A stretch of 64,000 nucleotides of DNA from Dehalococcoidia bacterium. GTDB taxonomy: Bacteria; Chloroflexota; Dehalococcoidia; Tepidiformales; Tepidiformaceae. How positions within the stretch are numbered: position 1 is the first letter of the stretch; each line of letters begins with the position of its first letter. A program made the position numbers and the translations under genes. Location: the NCBI GenBank assembly GCA_003104995.1, contig PQAO01000026.1, positions 186,001 to 250,000 of the forward strand, given 5' to 3'. Shown here in pieces: positions 25,478-33,861 of this stretch. The notes below the pieces were generated by a model. The model was not told where the DNA came from. It saw nothing but the letters and a program-made list of their open reading frames with translations, and ran no database searches.

Positions 25478-27529
25478 TCAGAGTAGTCGAAGTTGTTGCG
25501 CAGCCGCCTTCCCGTAGCTTACCGACGGCGTGCGGCCGTCAACCGACCCGTCGAGCGTCGCGCAGCCAGTTTGGCCATGCTCAGCCCTCACCTCGACAGT
25601 CACTAGCTCTTCGCCCTTGTTTGCGGAGGCCCACGTGTCCTGAGTGTCGACGATGGAGTCGAGAGATTCGGCCGCTTGGGCGCTGACGAACAGCGCCTCC
25701 AGTCCCTCGTCACTCTCTTCAGCGTTGCCCGTCAGGCTCCGAGCGAGCGCGAGCAACATATCCTCGCCATCGTCGCCGAAGCTCGCGAGCCCGTCCTCGG
25801 GAAGCTCCCCTTCGATGGCGAGTGAAGCCTGGAGCTTCCTCGCGACGAGAGTGAGCGCTTGTGCCTGGAGCGTGCCCCGGTAGGCGAGGTAGACCACGCG
25901 CACCGGGCGACGCTGGCCGATGCGCCATGAGCGACGGCTCGCCTGGCGCATCGTGTAGACCGAGTACTCCACCTCGTACCAGACAAGTGTCGGGAAATCG
26001 ATCAGGTCGAGCCCCGTCTGCACGAGCTTGGGGTGGACGAGGAGGACATCCACGCCCTCCTCCACTCTGCGGCCGACCCACTCCTCCCGGCGATCCGGGG
26101 AAACGGTGTCGGCCTTGAGACAGGCAACGCGGTGGCCTGCCTCGCTCAGGACCGATTCCAGCCGGGGCGTGATGTCTCGGCTGGCCGTGTGCGTGACGTA
26201 GACCAGGACCCGCCGGCCCTGCGCCTTCTCGGTCTCGACGAGGTCGAGCAGTGCCTGTTCCTTCGGGTACCGGTGGTCGGTCGGCAGCGGTGGGGCAGAC
26301 CCAATGATGGTACCGCTGGCGGGATCGACGACCTGCTCGCCCCTGGTGCACGCGTCCGGATAGGCCAACAGCGCCTGCAGGTAGGCACCCAGCAACCGCT
26401 TGGATCCCATCGCGAGCGCCTGGCGCACGGCAGCCTCAAGCTGGCCCGCAAGCTGCCTGTAAGAGGATGCCTGGCTGGCGCCGTCCAGCAACTCCGTGTC
26501 GTCGAGGTCTATCAGCTGAACCTCCTCCCCGTATGCGGGAAGTCCGGCGGCCACGTCCGAGAGACGGACGAAGACGGAGTTGCCGATGAGGTGGAAGAGG
26601 ACGGCCGGCGACACGCCGGGCTTTTCCACCACGCGGGTGCGGTAGCTGCGGCGACGGCTCGACCGGCCGTCCTCGTAGGCGTCGTCGCCGCCGCCCTTGC
26701 GGGTGATGCGTTCGACGATGCCGTGGCGGCCGACCCATTTGGACTCGTCGCTGTACGAGAACTCTTCTCTGACCGCCGGCGAGAAGCGCCAGAGCAGCCA
26801 GAAGAGCGTCGAGCTGTAGCCGCCCATGAGGGTTCCCGTCAGGGTGAGTACGGCTTTGCAGGCCTCGGCCAACGTGCCGGCGGCGACTCCCTGGGCGGAC
26901 CCGCGCGCTTTGTACTCGTGCTGCTCGTCGATCAGAAGGAGGTCGAAGTAGCCACCCATGCGCCGAGAGATGTAATCAGCGAGCGGGTAGCGATGAGGGC
27001 CGCGGCAGTCCGCCTGCCAGAGCGGTTCATGGCACCGGTCGCAGGAGCGCTTCTTGCGTGCGAGGTCTGCCTCCTCCAACGGCAGACCCTCGTCATCCAC
27101 GACGGGAGCGAAGCACGAGGGACAGCACGGCAATCGGAGCGGGCGGCCACCCTCGTCGCGGACAACACTCCCATCACGGCCGATGTACCGGCTGACCGTT
27201 GCTGGCTTCCAGCGGTACGAGAGCTTCGCCTGCTCGCGGGAGAGGATGACGAACAGCGGCCAGCCCCCCACGCGGTCGAGCCGGCTGAGCTCGGAGATCG
27301 TGCGAACGATGACGGCGTTGGCGGCCGGCATAGTCGCCTTCACCTCCCGCTGCCACTTTCGCACGAGGTGTGGAGGGCAGAGCACGAGGACGCGCTCGAA
27401 CCCCGCAAGGGCTGCCGCGGCAGTCCCGATCGTGGTCTTGCCGGTCCCCATCTCGCCGACGAGGTTCGTGGCGCGATGGGTCTGCAACGAGAGCGCGCAT
27501 GCGCGAATCGCGTCGGCCTGCGCTCCCAT
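25478..27529 (-). CDS. SNF2-like SF2 DNA helicase/translocase
   Basis: The reading frame encodes 683 residues from ATG 27529. Walker A is NLVGEMGTGKT and motif II is LLLIDEQHE (DEQH). Motif III is LTLTGTLMGG and motif VI is RQASRRSWRIGQRRPVR, as in SNF2-type proteins. A four-cysteine zinc ribbon (CCPSC and CDRCHE) is inserted in domain 1. Protein-like sequence (NLVQFIETFQGAITDAVLKA, DELGFDLRRLRRRP) continues in frame upstream to 27664. No ATG, GTG or TTG lies there, only a CTG overlapping the previous stop (CTGA). It is probably a replication or transfer protein of the mobile module. Confidence 0.85.
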   Translation of the reverse strand: MGAQADAIRACALSLQTHRATNLVGEMGTGKTTIGTAAAALAGFERVLVLCPPHLVRKWQREVKATMPAANAVIVRTISELSRLDRVGGWPLFVILSREQAKLSYRWKPATVSRYIGRDGSVVRDEGGRPLRLPCCPSCFAPVVDDEGLPLEEADLARKKRSCDRCHEPLWQADCRGPHRYPLADYISRRMGGYFDLLLIDEQHEYKARGSAQGVAAGTLAEACKAVLTLTGTLMGGYSSTLFWLLWRFSPAVREEFSYSDESKWVGRHGIVERITRKGGGDDAYEDGRSSRRRSYRTRVVEKPGVSPAVLFHLIGNSVFVRLSDVAAGLPAYGEEVQLIDLDDTELLDGASQASSYRQLAGQLEAAVRQALAMGSKRLLGAYLQALLAYPDACTRGEQVVDPASGTIIGSAPPLPTDHRYPKEQALLDLVETEKAQGRRVLVYVTHTASRDITPRLESVLSEAGHRVACLKADTVSPDRREEWVGRRVEEGVDVLLVHPKLVQTGLDLIDFPTLVWYEVEYSVYTMRQASRRSWRIGQRRPVRVVYLAYRGTLQAQALTLVARKLQASLAIEGELPEDGLASFGDDGEDMLLALARSLTGNAEESDEGLEALFVSAQAAESLDSIVDTQDTWASANKGEELVTVEVRAEHGQTGCATLDGSVDGRTPSVSYGKAAAQQLRLL

Positions 27530-27660
27530 GGGACGGCGTCTGAGTCGCCGGAGGTCGAATCCCAGCTCGTCACGGCTCTGGGCCGAGTAGAGCGGTGGAT
27601 ACGCCTTCAGAACGGCATCCGTGATGGCGCCCTGGAAGGTCTCGATGAACTGGACGAGGT

Positions 27661-28713
27661 TCAGGATGCCGCCTCGGCGAGGTCGCCACCCTGCTCTATC
27701 TGCTCGAAGACCCCGGTCTCAAGGTCGAGCATGACCACCGACGTGCGCAGGAACTCCCGCTCCACTTTCACGTCCGGGTCCGCCGACTCGACTGAGCGAC
27801 TCACCTTGGTGACGCGTCCCTTCACGAGCACGCGGCGGACTCCATCATCGAGGACGATGTTGTTGAGGAACCCAGCTGCTACCATGACCGCCAGGTGTCC
27901 CCGGCGGAGGGGCATCAGCGGGCGGACCGTAAGCTCCTCGGGCGGCCATAGTCGCTCGACGAGCGCCGGGTTGGTCCACAGCCCCCGCTGTCGCGCCTCC
28001 GCCGCGGCTTCTTCCGGCTCGACGAACTGCGAGGCGAAGGTGACCGGTCCTGCCCGAAGCGAAGGCAGGTCGAACAACGGTCCGACCGTCCCCGGTTCAG
28101 GAAGAACCGGGACCTCGCCCTTTGCCCAGTGTTCGATGGTCGCCCGGAGGTCCGGGGCGACAGCCTGTACCTTCCGCTTCGGGCCGAGCAGCACGCACTG
28201 CCCGAAGTCAGCGTATTCCGGGTCCTGGAAGCGGTAGCAGCGCAGGTCATCGTAGTGCGCCGACAGGTAGCGGGCCGATTGCACGAGCCGCGACCGCGGC
28301 ACGATGTAGACCAGCAGCCCACCGGGCGCGAGCGAACGACCCGTCGCCGTGAGGAAACTGTGCTCCAGCCGCCGGTTTCCCTCGTCCTGGTCGTAGGGCG
28401 GGTTGAGCCAGAGACAGGAGAACGCTTCTGCTGCCACACGGACGGCGAAGGCGCTGCCAGCGATGACATGGCCGAGCACCTTTCGCGCATCGGCCGCGCG
28501 GTGCTGCTCGATCTCGATGCCGTAGGTCTCGGCTTCGCCGATCACGTCTGCGAACTGCCGCAGGGCGTCACCGGCGCCACAACATGGATCGAGCACTCGG
28601 ACCGCACGGCGCTGTGATGGTTGGGCGGGGCGGACGAGCGCCGCCACGCGTTCCACAACCGAAGGCGGAGTTGGGTAGAACTGCGCCTTCGCGATTCCTT
28701 CAAGGCGTGCCAT
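27661..28713 (-). CDS. SAM-dependent DNA methyltransferase (DUF6094-like)
   Basis: The protein has 350 residues. The start (MARLEGIAKAQFYPTPPSVV) is typical of plasmid-borne N6-adenine-type methyltransferases. SAM motif I is VLDPCCGAGD and the catalytic motif IV is NPPYDQDEG, a gamma-type arrangement. The C-terminal 130 residues are family-specific. ATG 28713 is preferred because sequence upstream in frame (to 28899) overlaps the preceding gene and is not protein-like. No restriction nuclease is next to it, so it may protect the element's own DNA. Confidence 0.82.
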   Translation of the reverse strand: MARLEGIAKAQFYPTPPSVVERVAALVRPAQPSQRRAVRVLDPCCGAGDALRQFADVIGEAETYGIEIEQHRAADARKVLGHVIAGSAFAVRVAAEAFSCLWLNPPYDQDEGNRRLEHSFLTATGRSLAPGGLLVYIVPRSRLVQSARYLSAHYDDLRCYRFQDPEYADFGQCVLLGPKRKVQAVAPDLRATIEHWAKGEVPVLPEPGTVGPLFDLPSLRAGPVTFASQFVEPEEAAAEARQRGLWTNPALVERLWPPEELTVRPLMPLRRGHLAVMVAAGFLNNIVLDDGVRRVLVKGRVTKVSRSVESADPDVKVEREFLRTSVVMLDLETGVFEQIEQGGDLAEAAS

Positions 28714-28783
28714 TGCGCCCGGTGTCGGAGATACGAGGTTGTTGAGCCATTGGTATGGATGTTCCTTTCGTTGCCTGAGGAGA

Positions 28784-28816
28784 GAGCGAGGACACCCCGA
28801 AGGCCGTTCCTCGCTC
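28784..28816 (-). other. Intercistronic hairpin before the methyltransferase gene
   Basis: Perfect 9-bp stem GAGCGAGGA/TCCTCGCTC with a 15-nt loop. It lies just after the preceding gene's stop (28823) and before the methyltransferase start. No T-tract follows, so it looks like an mRNA processing or attenuation element rather than a simple terminator. Confidence 0.55.
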
Positions 28817-28822
28817 CCGTGA

Positions 28823-29540
28823 TCAGCCTTCCGTTGTCCCTGCACGCTCGTCCTCTCGGAGGAACCCGAACAGGCGGCGTCCTTCGAAGGGGTGCGCACC
28901 AGAAGTGCCAGAACACCCCTTGGGGATCGAGGAGCCCGCCCGCGAACGCCTTCCTCGGCTCGCCCGAGTGGTCTTCGGGGTCGTGCTCCTCCCAGTGATA
29001 GAGGCGGTCGTAGAGGGCACCGCCGTGGAGATTGCAGGGTTCACCGAAGCCACCCGCGAGGCGGTGCTCGGCACCGAGGTCACGAACGCGCCGTCCCGGC
29101 AGTCCGCTGAGCCGGTGGCATTCGGCTGAGGCGCAGTGAACGCGCCCGGTAAGCAGGCGCACCTTTCGCCAGCCGTTGCCCTCGGCCTCGACCTGCCACA
29201 CAGGTGGCCGGCTTTCGAGCTGGTGTGACCGCAGGTGTACCAGCAGCCGATCGGGGCCGCAGCGCCCATTGGGATGGAGTCCGAACTCGGAACTCCAGCC
29301 GCATGAGCACCGTCCAATCAACCTGCGTGTGGCCTTGCCACGCTTCACCTCATCCTGGTGGGAGGTGGTGATGGTCCACCTCCCCTCGGGATCAGAGAGG
29401 ACGAAGCGAATCGGCTCCGCTTCCGCTGCCTGACGCACGCGTTGGATGCCCAAGGCCTCGGGCGTGCGCGGAGGACAGCGACCGGTGGCAACGGACACAT
29501 CCGTCGCGGCGGCGAAGAGGTCAAGTTGAAGCTCGCTCAT
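28823..29540 (-). pseudogene. Unknown mobile-module protein, frameshifted in a C-run
   Basis: ATG 29540 starts MSELQLDLFAAATDVS and continues with good coding character to GVFWHFWCAP near 28890. There the frame turns to arginine- and serine-rich sequence that overlaps the methyltransferase. Dropping one base from the run of four C (GGGG at 28889-28892 on the plus strand) restores APFEGRRLFGFLREDERAGT and a stop at 28823. Cysteine pairs (CSCGW, CASAECHR) suggest metal binding. Natural frameshift and sequencing error cannot be told apart here. Confidence 0.6.
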
Positions 29541-29911
29541 CGCTGGCGGGCCTGCGACGGATAGCCAAGAACGGTGACCGCACGCCGCCATCGCTCGCCG
29601 TGGCCGCTGCCGGGAGCCAGCAGGTGCGCGTATTCGTGCGCGAGGAGCGCGGACGGCCTCCCCGATGGTGTGACCAGCCGCTCCGGCTTTGCGCTCAGGA
29701 AGCAGATCCAGCCAAAGAGCGGATCGCGCCGATGGTTATGTGCGTGAGCTCGCCGCCGGAAGGCACCCCGACGGGATGTGCCGATCGCCTCAGCACACCC
29801 GCCAACACTGACCCCAGCCACAGGGACAGCACGCAGCCCGGCGGCGGCAGCCCGCTCCATGAGAGTTGCCAGCGCTTCCTGGTAGGCAGACAGATCGAGT
29901 GTCTCGGCCAT
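29537..29911 (-). CDS. Small zinc metalloprotease-like protein (HExxH)
   Basis: The protein has 124 residues. LLAHEYAHLLAPGSGHGERW carries the HExxH zinc motif followed by GHGxxW, as in SprT/IrrE-like families. The N-terminal part is helical (LSAYQEALATLMERAAAAG). ATG 29911 is used because upstream codons overlap the previous gene in a shadow frame. Its stop overlaps the next start (ATGA). Such small SprT-like proteins on mobile elements may cut DNA-bound proteins or repressors; this is inference. Confidence 0.68.
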   Translation of the reverse strand: MAETLDLSAYQEALATLMERAAAAGLRAVPVAGVSVGGCAEAIGTSRRGAFRRRAHAHNHRRDPLFGWICFLSAKPERLVTPSGRPSALLAHEYAHLLAPGSGHGERWRRAVTVLGYPSQARQR

Positions 29912-29913
29912 GG

Positions 29914-30501
29914 TCAGGCTGCCTTCCGCTCGATGGCTGACGCGGTCTCTGACTCGACGCCAAGCTCGCGGCGACGAACAGCGTCGCCGATGTCGTCGCG
30001 CATGGCGCTCTGGTTCGGCCGACAGCGCCATGCACGCAGTCCGAGGGAATCCAATTCTTCGACCTCCCCGCTCGTCAGTGCGCGATTCCAGAGCCATTGC
30101 GCCCACGAGGGGTGGAGCGGCAGGTCGAGGCGGCGGGCCAGGAAGCGGTAGTGGAGATGGGCGGCGTCATCCTGCTCACGGACGAGAAGGAGGAAGTCGC
30201 TGCGGTCGCTGTTGTACACGGCCAGCTCGGGAATGAGGAGGCCGTGGTAGGAGGCGCCGGACGGAAGTCGCATGCCGGAGAACCGCCAGGTGCCCCATGC
30301 CTCGCGGGCGAGTGGGAGTGATTCGCCGCCGAGGTCATGGTTCTCCAGATACGCTGCCTCTCCCTTGACGAGTCTCGCCCAGATCGCCCTCACTGCCTGC
30401 TGGTGGCCGAGCATCGAGAGGAACCAGAGTTCTTTCTCACCACGGGCGCAGCCGTCGACGTTAGCCGAGAACCCTCCCGCGCGGATGGTGAACAGTTCCA
30501 T
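29914..30501 (-). CDS. Hypothetical mobile-module protein
   Basis: The protein has 195 residues and no family recognised. Protein-like features are the start MELFTIRAGGFSANVDGCAR, a central LAVYNSDRSDFLLLVREQDD strand region and an acidic to basic C-terminus. Its start overlaps the previous stop by one base and its stop is 2 bp before the metalloprotease gene, so it is inside the operon. Confidence 0.7.
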   Translation of the reverse strand: MELFTIRAGGFSANVDGCARGEKELWFLSMLGHQQAVRAIWARLVKGEAAYLENHDLGGESLPLAREAWGTWRFSGMRLPSGASYHGLLIPELAVYNSDRSDFLLLVREQDDAAHLHYRFLARRLDLPLHPSWAQWLWNRALTSGEVEELDSLGLRAWRCRPNQSAMRDDIGDAVRRRELGVESETASAIERKAA

Positions 30502-30695
30502 CAGGCCACCTGCGGGTCTGATGCTCGGGGGTCCGGTTCGCTGGTCGCAGCCGACGCCGGTGCTTCGTCTGCGAACTCGGTTGGTGGTGTCGCTGGCAGG
30601 CGAGCGCTTTCGGCGGGTTCGTATGCGCAGCGGTCGCAGTAGCGCAGGTCGCCGTCCTCAGTCAGGGGACGGCGGCACCTCGGGCAGCCGGTCAT
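30501..30695 (-). CDS. Small zinc-ribbon protein
   Basis: The protein has 64 residues. CPRCRRPLTEDGDLRYCDRC is a complete CxxC...CxxC zinc ribbon at residues 4-23, followed by a disordered Ala/Pro/Glu tail. ATG 30695 overlaps the stop of the gene upstream and its stop overlaps the next start. It could be a nucleic-acid or protein adaptor. Confidence 0.7.
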   Translation of the reverse strand: MTGCPRCRRPLTEDGDLRYCDRCAYEPAESARLPATPPTEFADEAPASAATSEPDPRASDPQVA

Positions 30696-31441
30696 ATCAA
30701 CCTCCTCCGGGGTTGCCAGGCGTTGGGATCGTCCCGCCACGGGTTGCGCTCACTCCGGACCGCGTCCTCGTCGTGCGGGAACCATTCGGGGTCGGGGATG
30801 TAGCCGCGTCCCTGCCGGTGCGGCACGTAGGGATGACTGAATACCAGGTGCTCGTCGGTGAGCACGTGCGGCTTCTTCTGCCAGGTCACGAGCATGCCTT
30901 CGTAGCCGTAGCGGAACGGATGGTTGTCAGGCAGCGTGCTGTGCTCCCGGTAGGAGAGCGGCAGGTCCGGGTGCGGGCTTCGGTAGTCCGCGGCAGGCAC
31001 CACGCGGTAGACACTCATGCCGCGCGACTCTCCACGTCCTACCCAGCCGCCAGTAGAGATCCAAAGTGCGCCGAGACGATGGACTGGCTTGCGGATCTTG
31101 CCGGTCATGCCGATGGTGTCGGCGCAGTAGGGCGCCCACTCGCGCGGTGCTGACCAGCCATCGGAATCGTCGCTGGCGTCCTCATCGGGGGCTTCCTCAT
31201 CCTCATCCAGCAGCTCCGCATCGTTGTCGAGTTCGTCGTCGACTTCGGCGGTGAGGGCCGCCTCGTCCTCGATGACGTAGGCGGGTTCCTCGCTGGAGAA
31301 ATCGAGGCGGTAGCCCTCTGGGGCATCGATCCGCATCTCCGGTGGTGTTCGCCCGGGCCAGCCCGGAACAGGCAGTGCCCCGTCCTCCTGGAAGAGCGAC
31401 ATCTGCGCGCCACGGCCGGCGAGTGGTAGTCGGTCATTCAT
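30692..31441 (-). CDS. Hypothetical protein with central acidic stretch
   Basis: The protein has 249 residues from ATG 31441, or 236 from ATG 31402. Residues about 60-95 are extremely acidic (VDDELDNDAELLDEDEEAP, DEDASDDSD), like DNA-mimic or linker regions. A folded aromatic-rich domain follows (GKIRKPVHRLGALWISTGGW, HPFRYGYEGMLVTWQKKP) and ends in a basic tail. No family is recognised. Confidence 0.68.
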   Translation of the reverse strand: MNDRLPLAGRGAQMSLFQEDGALPVPGWPGRTPPEMRIDAPEGYRLDFSSEEPAYVIEDEAALTAEVDDELDNDAELLDEDEEAPDEDASDDSDGWSAPREWAPYCADTIGMTGKIRKPVHRLGALWISTGGWVGRGESRGMSVYRVVPAADYRSPHPDLPLSYREHSTLPDNHPFRYGYEGMLVTWQKKPHVLTDEHLVFSHPYVPHRQGRGYIPDPEWFPHDEDAVRSERNPWRDDPNAWQPRRRLI

Positions 31442-31455
31442 GCGGTGAGGAAGAC

Positions 31456-31483
31456 GCGGACCGAGTTATGGAGCCCGGTCCGC
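31456..31483 (-). other. Intercistronic hairpin
   Basis: 8-bp perfect stem GCGGACCG/CGGTCCGC with a 12-nt loop, in the 51-bp gap between two genes of the minus-strand cluster. Confidence 0.5.
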
Positions 31484-31492
31484 GCCCTATTC

Positions 31493-31735
31493 CTACCAAC
31501 CCCGACGGGCCTTCTCGTGCTCGAGCCAGCGAGCGCCCTCGGGCGTGAGCCGGTAGCACCGATCACCGCGGTGGTCGATGCCCGCGACCTCTGCGAGGCC
31601 AAGGTCACAAAGCTGGAGCACCTGTTGCTCGAAGCGCTCCAGACAATCGAGAACTGCGCTGCACTCCGGGCAGAGACGGGTCTCGAAATGGCCGCGCTCG
31701 CCGTGTGGGATGAGGCGGACGATCGGTTCGCTCAC
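31493..31735 (-). CDS. Small winged-helix-like protein
   Basis: The protein has 80 residues. The helix QQVLQLCDLGLAEVAGI followed by a strand and YRLTPEGARWLEHEK resembles the end of a winged helix. A CPEC pair lies near the N-terminus. Its start overlaps the previous stop by 4 bp (ATGA). Function unknown; possibly a small regulator. Confidence 0.6.
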   Translation of the reverse strand: MSEPIVRLIPHGERGHFETRLCPECSAVLDCLERFEQQVLQLCDLGLAEVAGIDHRGDRCYRLTPEGARWLEHEKARRGW

Positions 31736-31989
31736 CGGTCACCGTCCTCATCATCCGGGCGGAGGGCGTAGGCGTAGTTGAACGCGGCGTGCTCCAAGAC
31801 CGTGTCGAAGGCATCGCTACCAATCTCGACATCGGCGAGGTGATGGAGCGCGGCGATCAGGTCGGCGAGCGTGTCGATCCAGGCCGCGACCTGGTCAGGG
31901 TCGCCTCCGATGCCGGTCAGCTCGCGGAACTGCATCGCGACCTGTCGCGCTGCATCGATGTGCCGGTGGTCCGGTGATGGCGAGATCAT
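31732..31989 (-). CDS. Small helical hypothetical protein
   Basis: The protein has 85 residues, mostly helical and acidic (DPDQVAAWIDTLADLIAALH, DAFDTVLEHAAFNYAYALRP). It ends in a run of Asp/Glu. It overlaps the next gene by 4 bp and follows the previous stop by 2 bp. No family is recognised. Confidence 0.6.
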   Translation of the reverse strand: MISPSPDHRHIDAARQVAMQFRELTGIGGDPDQVAAWIDTLADLIAALHHLADVEIGSDAFDTVLEHAAFNYAYALRPDDEDGDR

Positions 31990-31991
31990 GG

Positions 31992-32495
31992 CTATCCCGC
32001 CTTCCGTCGGCGTTCGATAATCGCGACACGAGAGCCAGTGAGACAGCCGTCATCGTGGTGGTGACCGGGCTGCGTGGCGTGTTCGATAGCCCGCGATGGC
32101 GGAACCGGCTCAGGGTCAGCGCTGTGTGACCAGGCCGAGTAGCCGCGGTCGTCGATGTAGAGGTAGCACCGTGTGGCGCAGAACTTGTACGAGAAGATCA
32201 CAGTCTCGACGCCGTCGACGAACCGAGCTCGGCAGCCCATCGCCATGAAGTCGGCGGGGTGGAGCCAGAACCCATGCATGCTCGCGTAGTTCCAGAGGGG
32301 CTGGAAGCTCTGCGGATTGAAGTTGAGGGCTTCGTAGCGGTGCGGGCCGCCCGTCGGGTGGAGGGGGCACCGGTCGACATCCGTGGGGAACCCGGTCCAT
32401 CCACAGGAAGCGCCACTAGAGAGGCTGCACCGGAACAGTGGTCCCTCACCATGCGGATATGGCGTGGGGTTTGTTTCGCCGGAACGATCGTTCAT
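31992..32495 (-). CDS. Hypothetical mobile-module protein, cysteine-containing
   Basis: The protein has 167 residues. ATG 32495 is chosen because AAGGAGGAACAG lies immediately before it. CSLSSGASCGW and DRCPLH may be a metal site, and FCATRCYLYIDDRGYSAWSH is a clear strand-rich core. No family is recognised. It is the first gene after a hairpin-containing gap. Confidence 0.65.
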   Translation of the reverse strand: MNDRSGETNPTPYPHGEGPLFRCSLSSGASCGWTGFPTDVDRCPLHPTGGPHRYEALNFNPQSFQPLWNYASMHGFWLHPADFMAMGCRARFVDGVETVIFSYKFCATRCYLYIDDRGYSAWSHSADPEPVPPSRAIEHATQPGHHHDDGCLTGSRVAIIERRRKAG

Positions 32496-32540
32496 CTGTT
32501 CCTCCTTGTTGGTTGGGAGGCGGAGACGCGGCACGCCAAG

Positions 32541-32564
32541 GAGTCCGGCTGGTTGGCCGGGCTC
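32541..32564 (-). other. Intercistronic hairpin
   Basis: 9-bp stem with one mismatch (GAGTCCGGC/GCCGGGCTC), 6-nt loop, about 45 bp upstream of the ATG at 32495. Confidence 0.5.
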
Positions 32565-32592
32565 TTGTGGGCGTGCCGGTATGGACATCGGG

Positions 32593-32769
32593 TCAGCCGG
32601 GTGCCTTGCAGCGGGCTGCTGGGCGTTCAACGACGGCTTCAAGGAGTGAGCCATCGTCGTTGAAGGTCTCCCGAAGGTGCTCGATCACGCCTTCTGGCGA
32701 GACCACGTGAGCGAAGGTGAGGCGGATGACCACCGTGTGCCGCTGCCTAGACGGCTGCGACGAGGTCAT
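32593..32769 (-). CDS. Small hypothetical protein
   Basis: The protein has 58 residues, overlapping the end of the DUF932 gene by 23 bp. TVVIRLTFAHVVSPEGVIEH then LRETFNDDGSLLEAVV is a beta-alpha unit with good coding character. No family is recognised. A longer start at 32814 would lie deeper inside DUF932 and is less likely. Confidence 0.5.
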   Translation of the reverse strand: MTSSQPSRQRHTVVIRLTFAHVVSPEGVIEHLRETFNDDGSLLEAVVERPAARCKAPG

Positions 32770-33748
32770 AGACCTTCTGTCGCGCTGCGGCGACACCGCC
32801 TTCGAGCGAGCCAACCATGCGCCGCTCTAGGATCTGCGTGCTCTTGGTGGGGTCGACCCACTCCATCCACTCGCTGGCAGCGTTGAAAAGGCCCCAGCGA
32901 TTGTCGAGGCCACCGGCGCTCGCGATCGTCGGCAGCTCCTTCGCGTGCTGGAGCATCGTCATGAAGCTCTCGTGCCGCCGGACCGCGCGGTTGCGCTGGC
33001 GATCGGTCAGGTCGACCGTGATCGTCGCCGGGTCGGGCGCTACCAGGTCGATGACCTGCTCGACGATGTCCTGCCCGGCGTTCATCTGCGCCAGCTGTTC
33101 GAAGCGCTCCATCGTCTCCCTCTGCTGTCGGGCGACGAGTCCGAGCGCCTTCGCGGCCGACTCGATGTTCGCTTCGGCCGAGGCGGTGTGGCGGATGCCG
33201 ATCCGCTCGCCTTTCTCACGAAGGGCGATGTTCAGGGTGTTGGCGCAGACGACGCGCGTGGAGACGAGCTTCACACCGAGCCCGCTCGACCCGTCGTGGC
33301 TGTTGGTCACGAGCGCGTAGGGCGTCACCGGGTCAGCGCCGGCGATCGTGAAGTCCTCGTCGATGCGGACGAGGATGAAGACCTTCCTCCCCTCGTCGAG
33401 GGCGCCGGCGGTCTCATAGCGGACGCGCCCATCGCTGAGCCAGCGGTCGATGGCGTTGAATGCGGCGACGTTCTGGACGACGGTATACCGGTTCCCGACG
33501 ACGCCGAGGACAAAGCCAGTGTCCTCATAGGCTGTCGCGAACTTCTGCGGCACCGCAACTGGCTCGCCGTCGACGATGGTGTAGAGGGGCGTGAGAACGA
33601 CCCGGCGGTTGAGGCCGGCAAGCTCAGCGACAGTTTCAGAGTGCTCCATCCCGGGCGGGATGGCCTGGCCGAGGCCGTGCCAGCCTGGGCGGCCGTTGGC
33701 GTAGGCGAAGGACGCCTTGCCGTTGATGACTTCAAGGTTGTGTGCCAT
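32747..33748 (-). CDS. DUF932 domain protein (phage/plasmid-like)
   Basis: The protein has 333 residues and matches the DUF932 family across its length: PGWHGLGQAIPPG near the start, GVVGNRYTVVQNVAAFNAID, then SHDGSSGLGVKLVSTRVVCA and NTLNIALRE. DUF932 proteins are very common on plasmids, ICEs and phages; their role is not settled. GGAGGAACAACCC precedes ATG 33748, and the leader has a strong hairpin. Confidence 0.88.
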   Translation of the reverse strand: MAHNLEVINGKASFAYANGRPGWHGLGQAIPPGMEHSETVAELAGLNRRVVLTPLYTIVDGEPVAVPQKFATAYEDTGFVLGVVGNRYTVVQNVAAFNAIDRWLSDGRVRYETAGALDEGRKVFILVRIDEDFTIAGADPVTPYALVTNSHDGSSGLGVKLVSTRVVCANTLNIALREKGERIGIRHTASAEANIESAAKALGLVARQQRETMERFEQLAQMNAGQDIVEQVIDLVAPDPATITVDLTDRQRNRAVRRHESFMTMLQHAKELPTIASAGGLDNRWGLFNAASEWMEWVDPTKSTQILERRMVGSLEGGVAAARQKVYDLVAAV

Positions 33749-33773
33749 GGGTTGTTCCTCCAATGGAGATGGA

Positions 33774-33799
33774 GAAGCCCGGCATTGCTGCCGGGCTTC
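33774..33799 (-). other. Intercistronic hairpin in the DUF932 leader
   Basis: Perfect 11-bp stem GAAGCCCGGCA/TGCCGGGCTTC with a 4-nt loop, ending 25 bp before the DUF932 start. No T-run follows on the minus strand. Confidence 0.6.
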
Positions 33800-33861
33800 C
33801 TGAGTGGTCGCGAGGGTGTCCGCAAACACACAGATGCGGTCTGGTTTCACCGTTTGGTGGG

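Noticed and set aside
26033-28237. Long plus-strand open frame of about 730 codons
   Set aside because: It is antisense to the helicase and methyltransferase, both with complete motifs; a high-GC shadow frame.
28542-28822. Extension of the 29540 gene into the methyltransferase
   Set aside because: Composition turns Arg/Ser-rich; a one-base frameshift gives a natural end at 28823.
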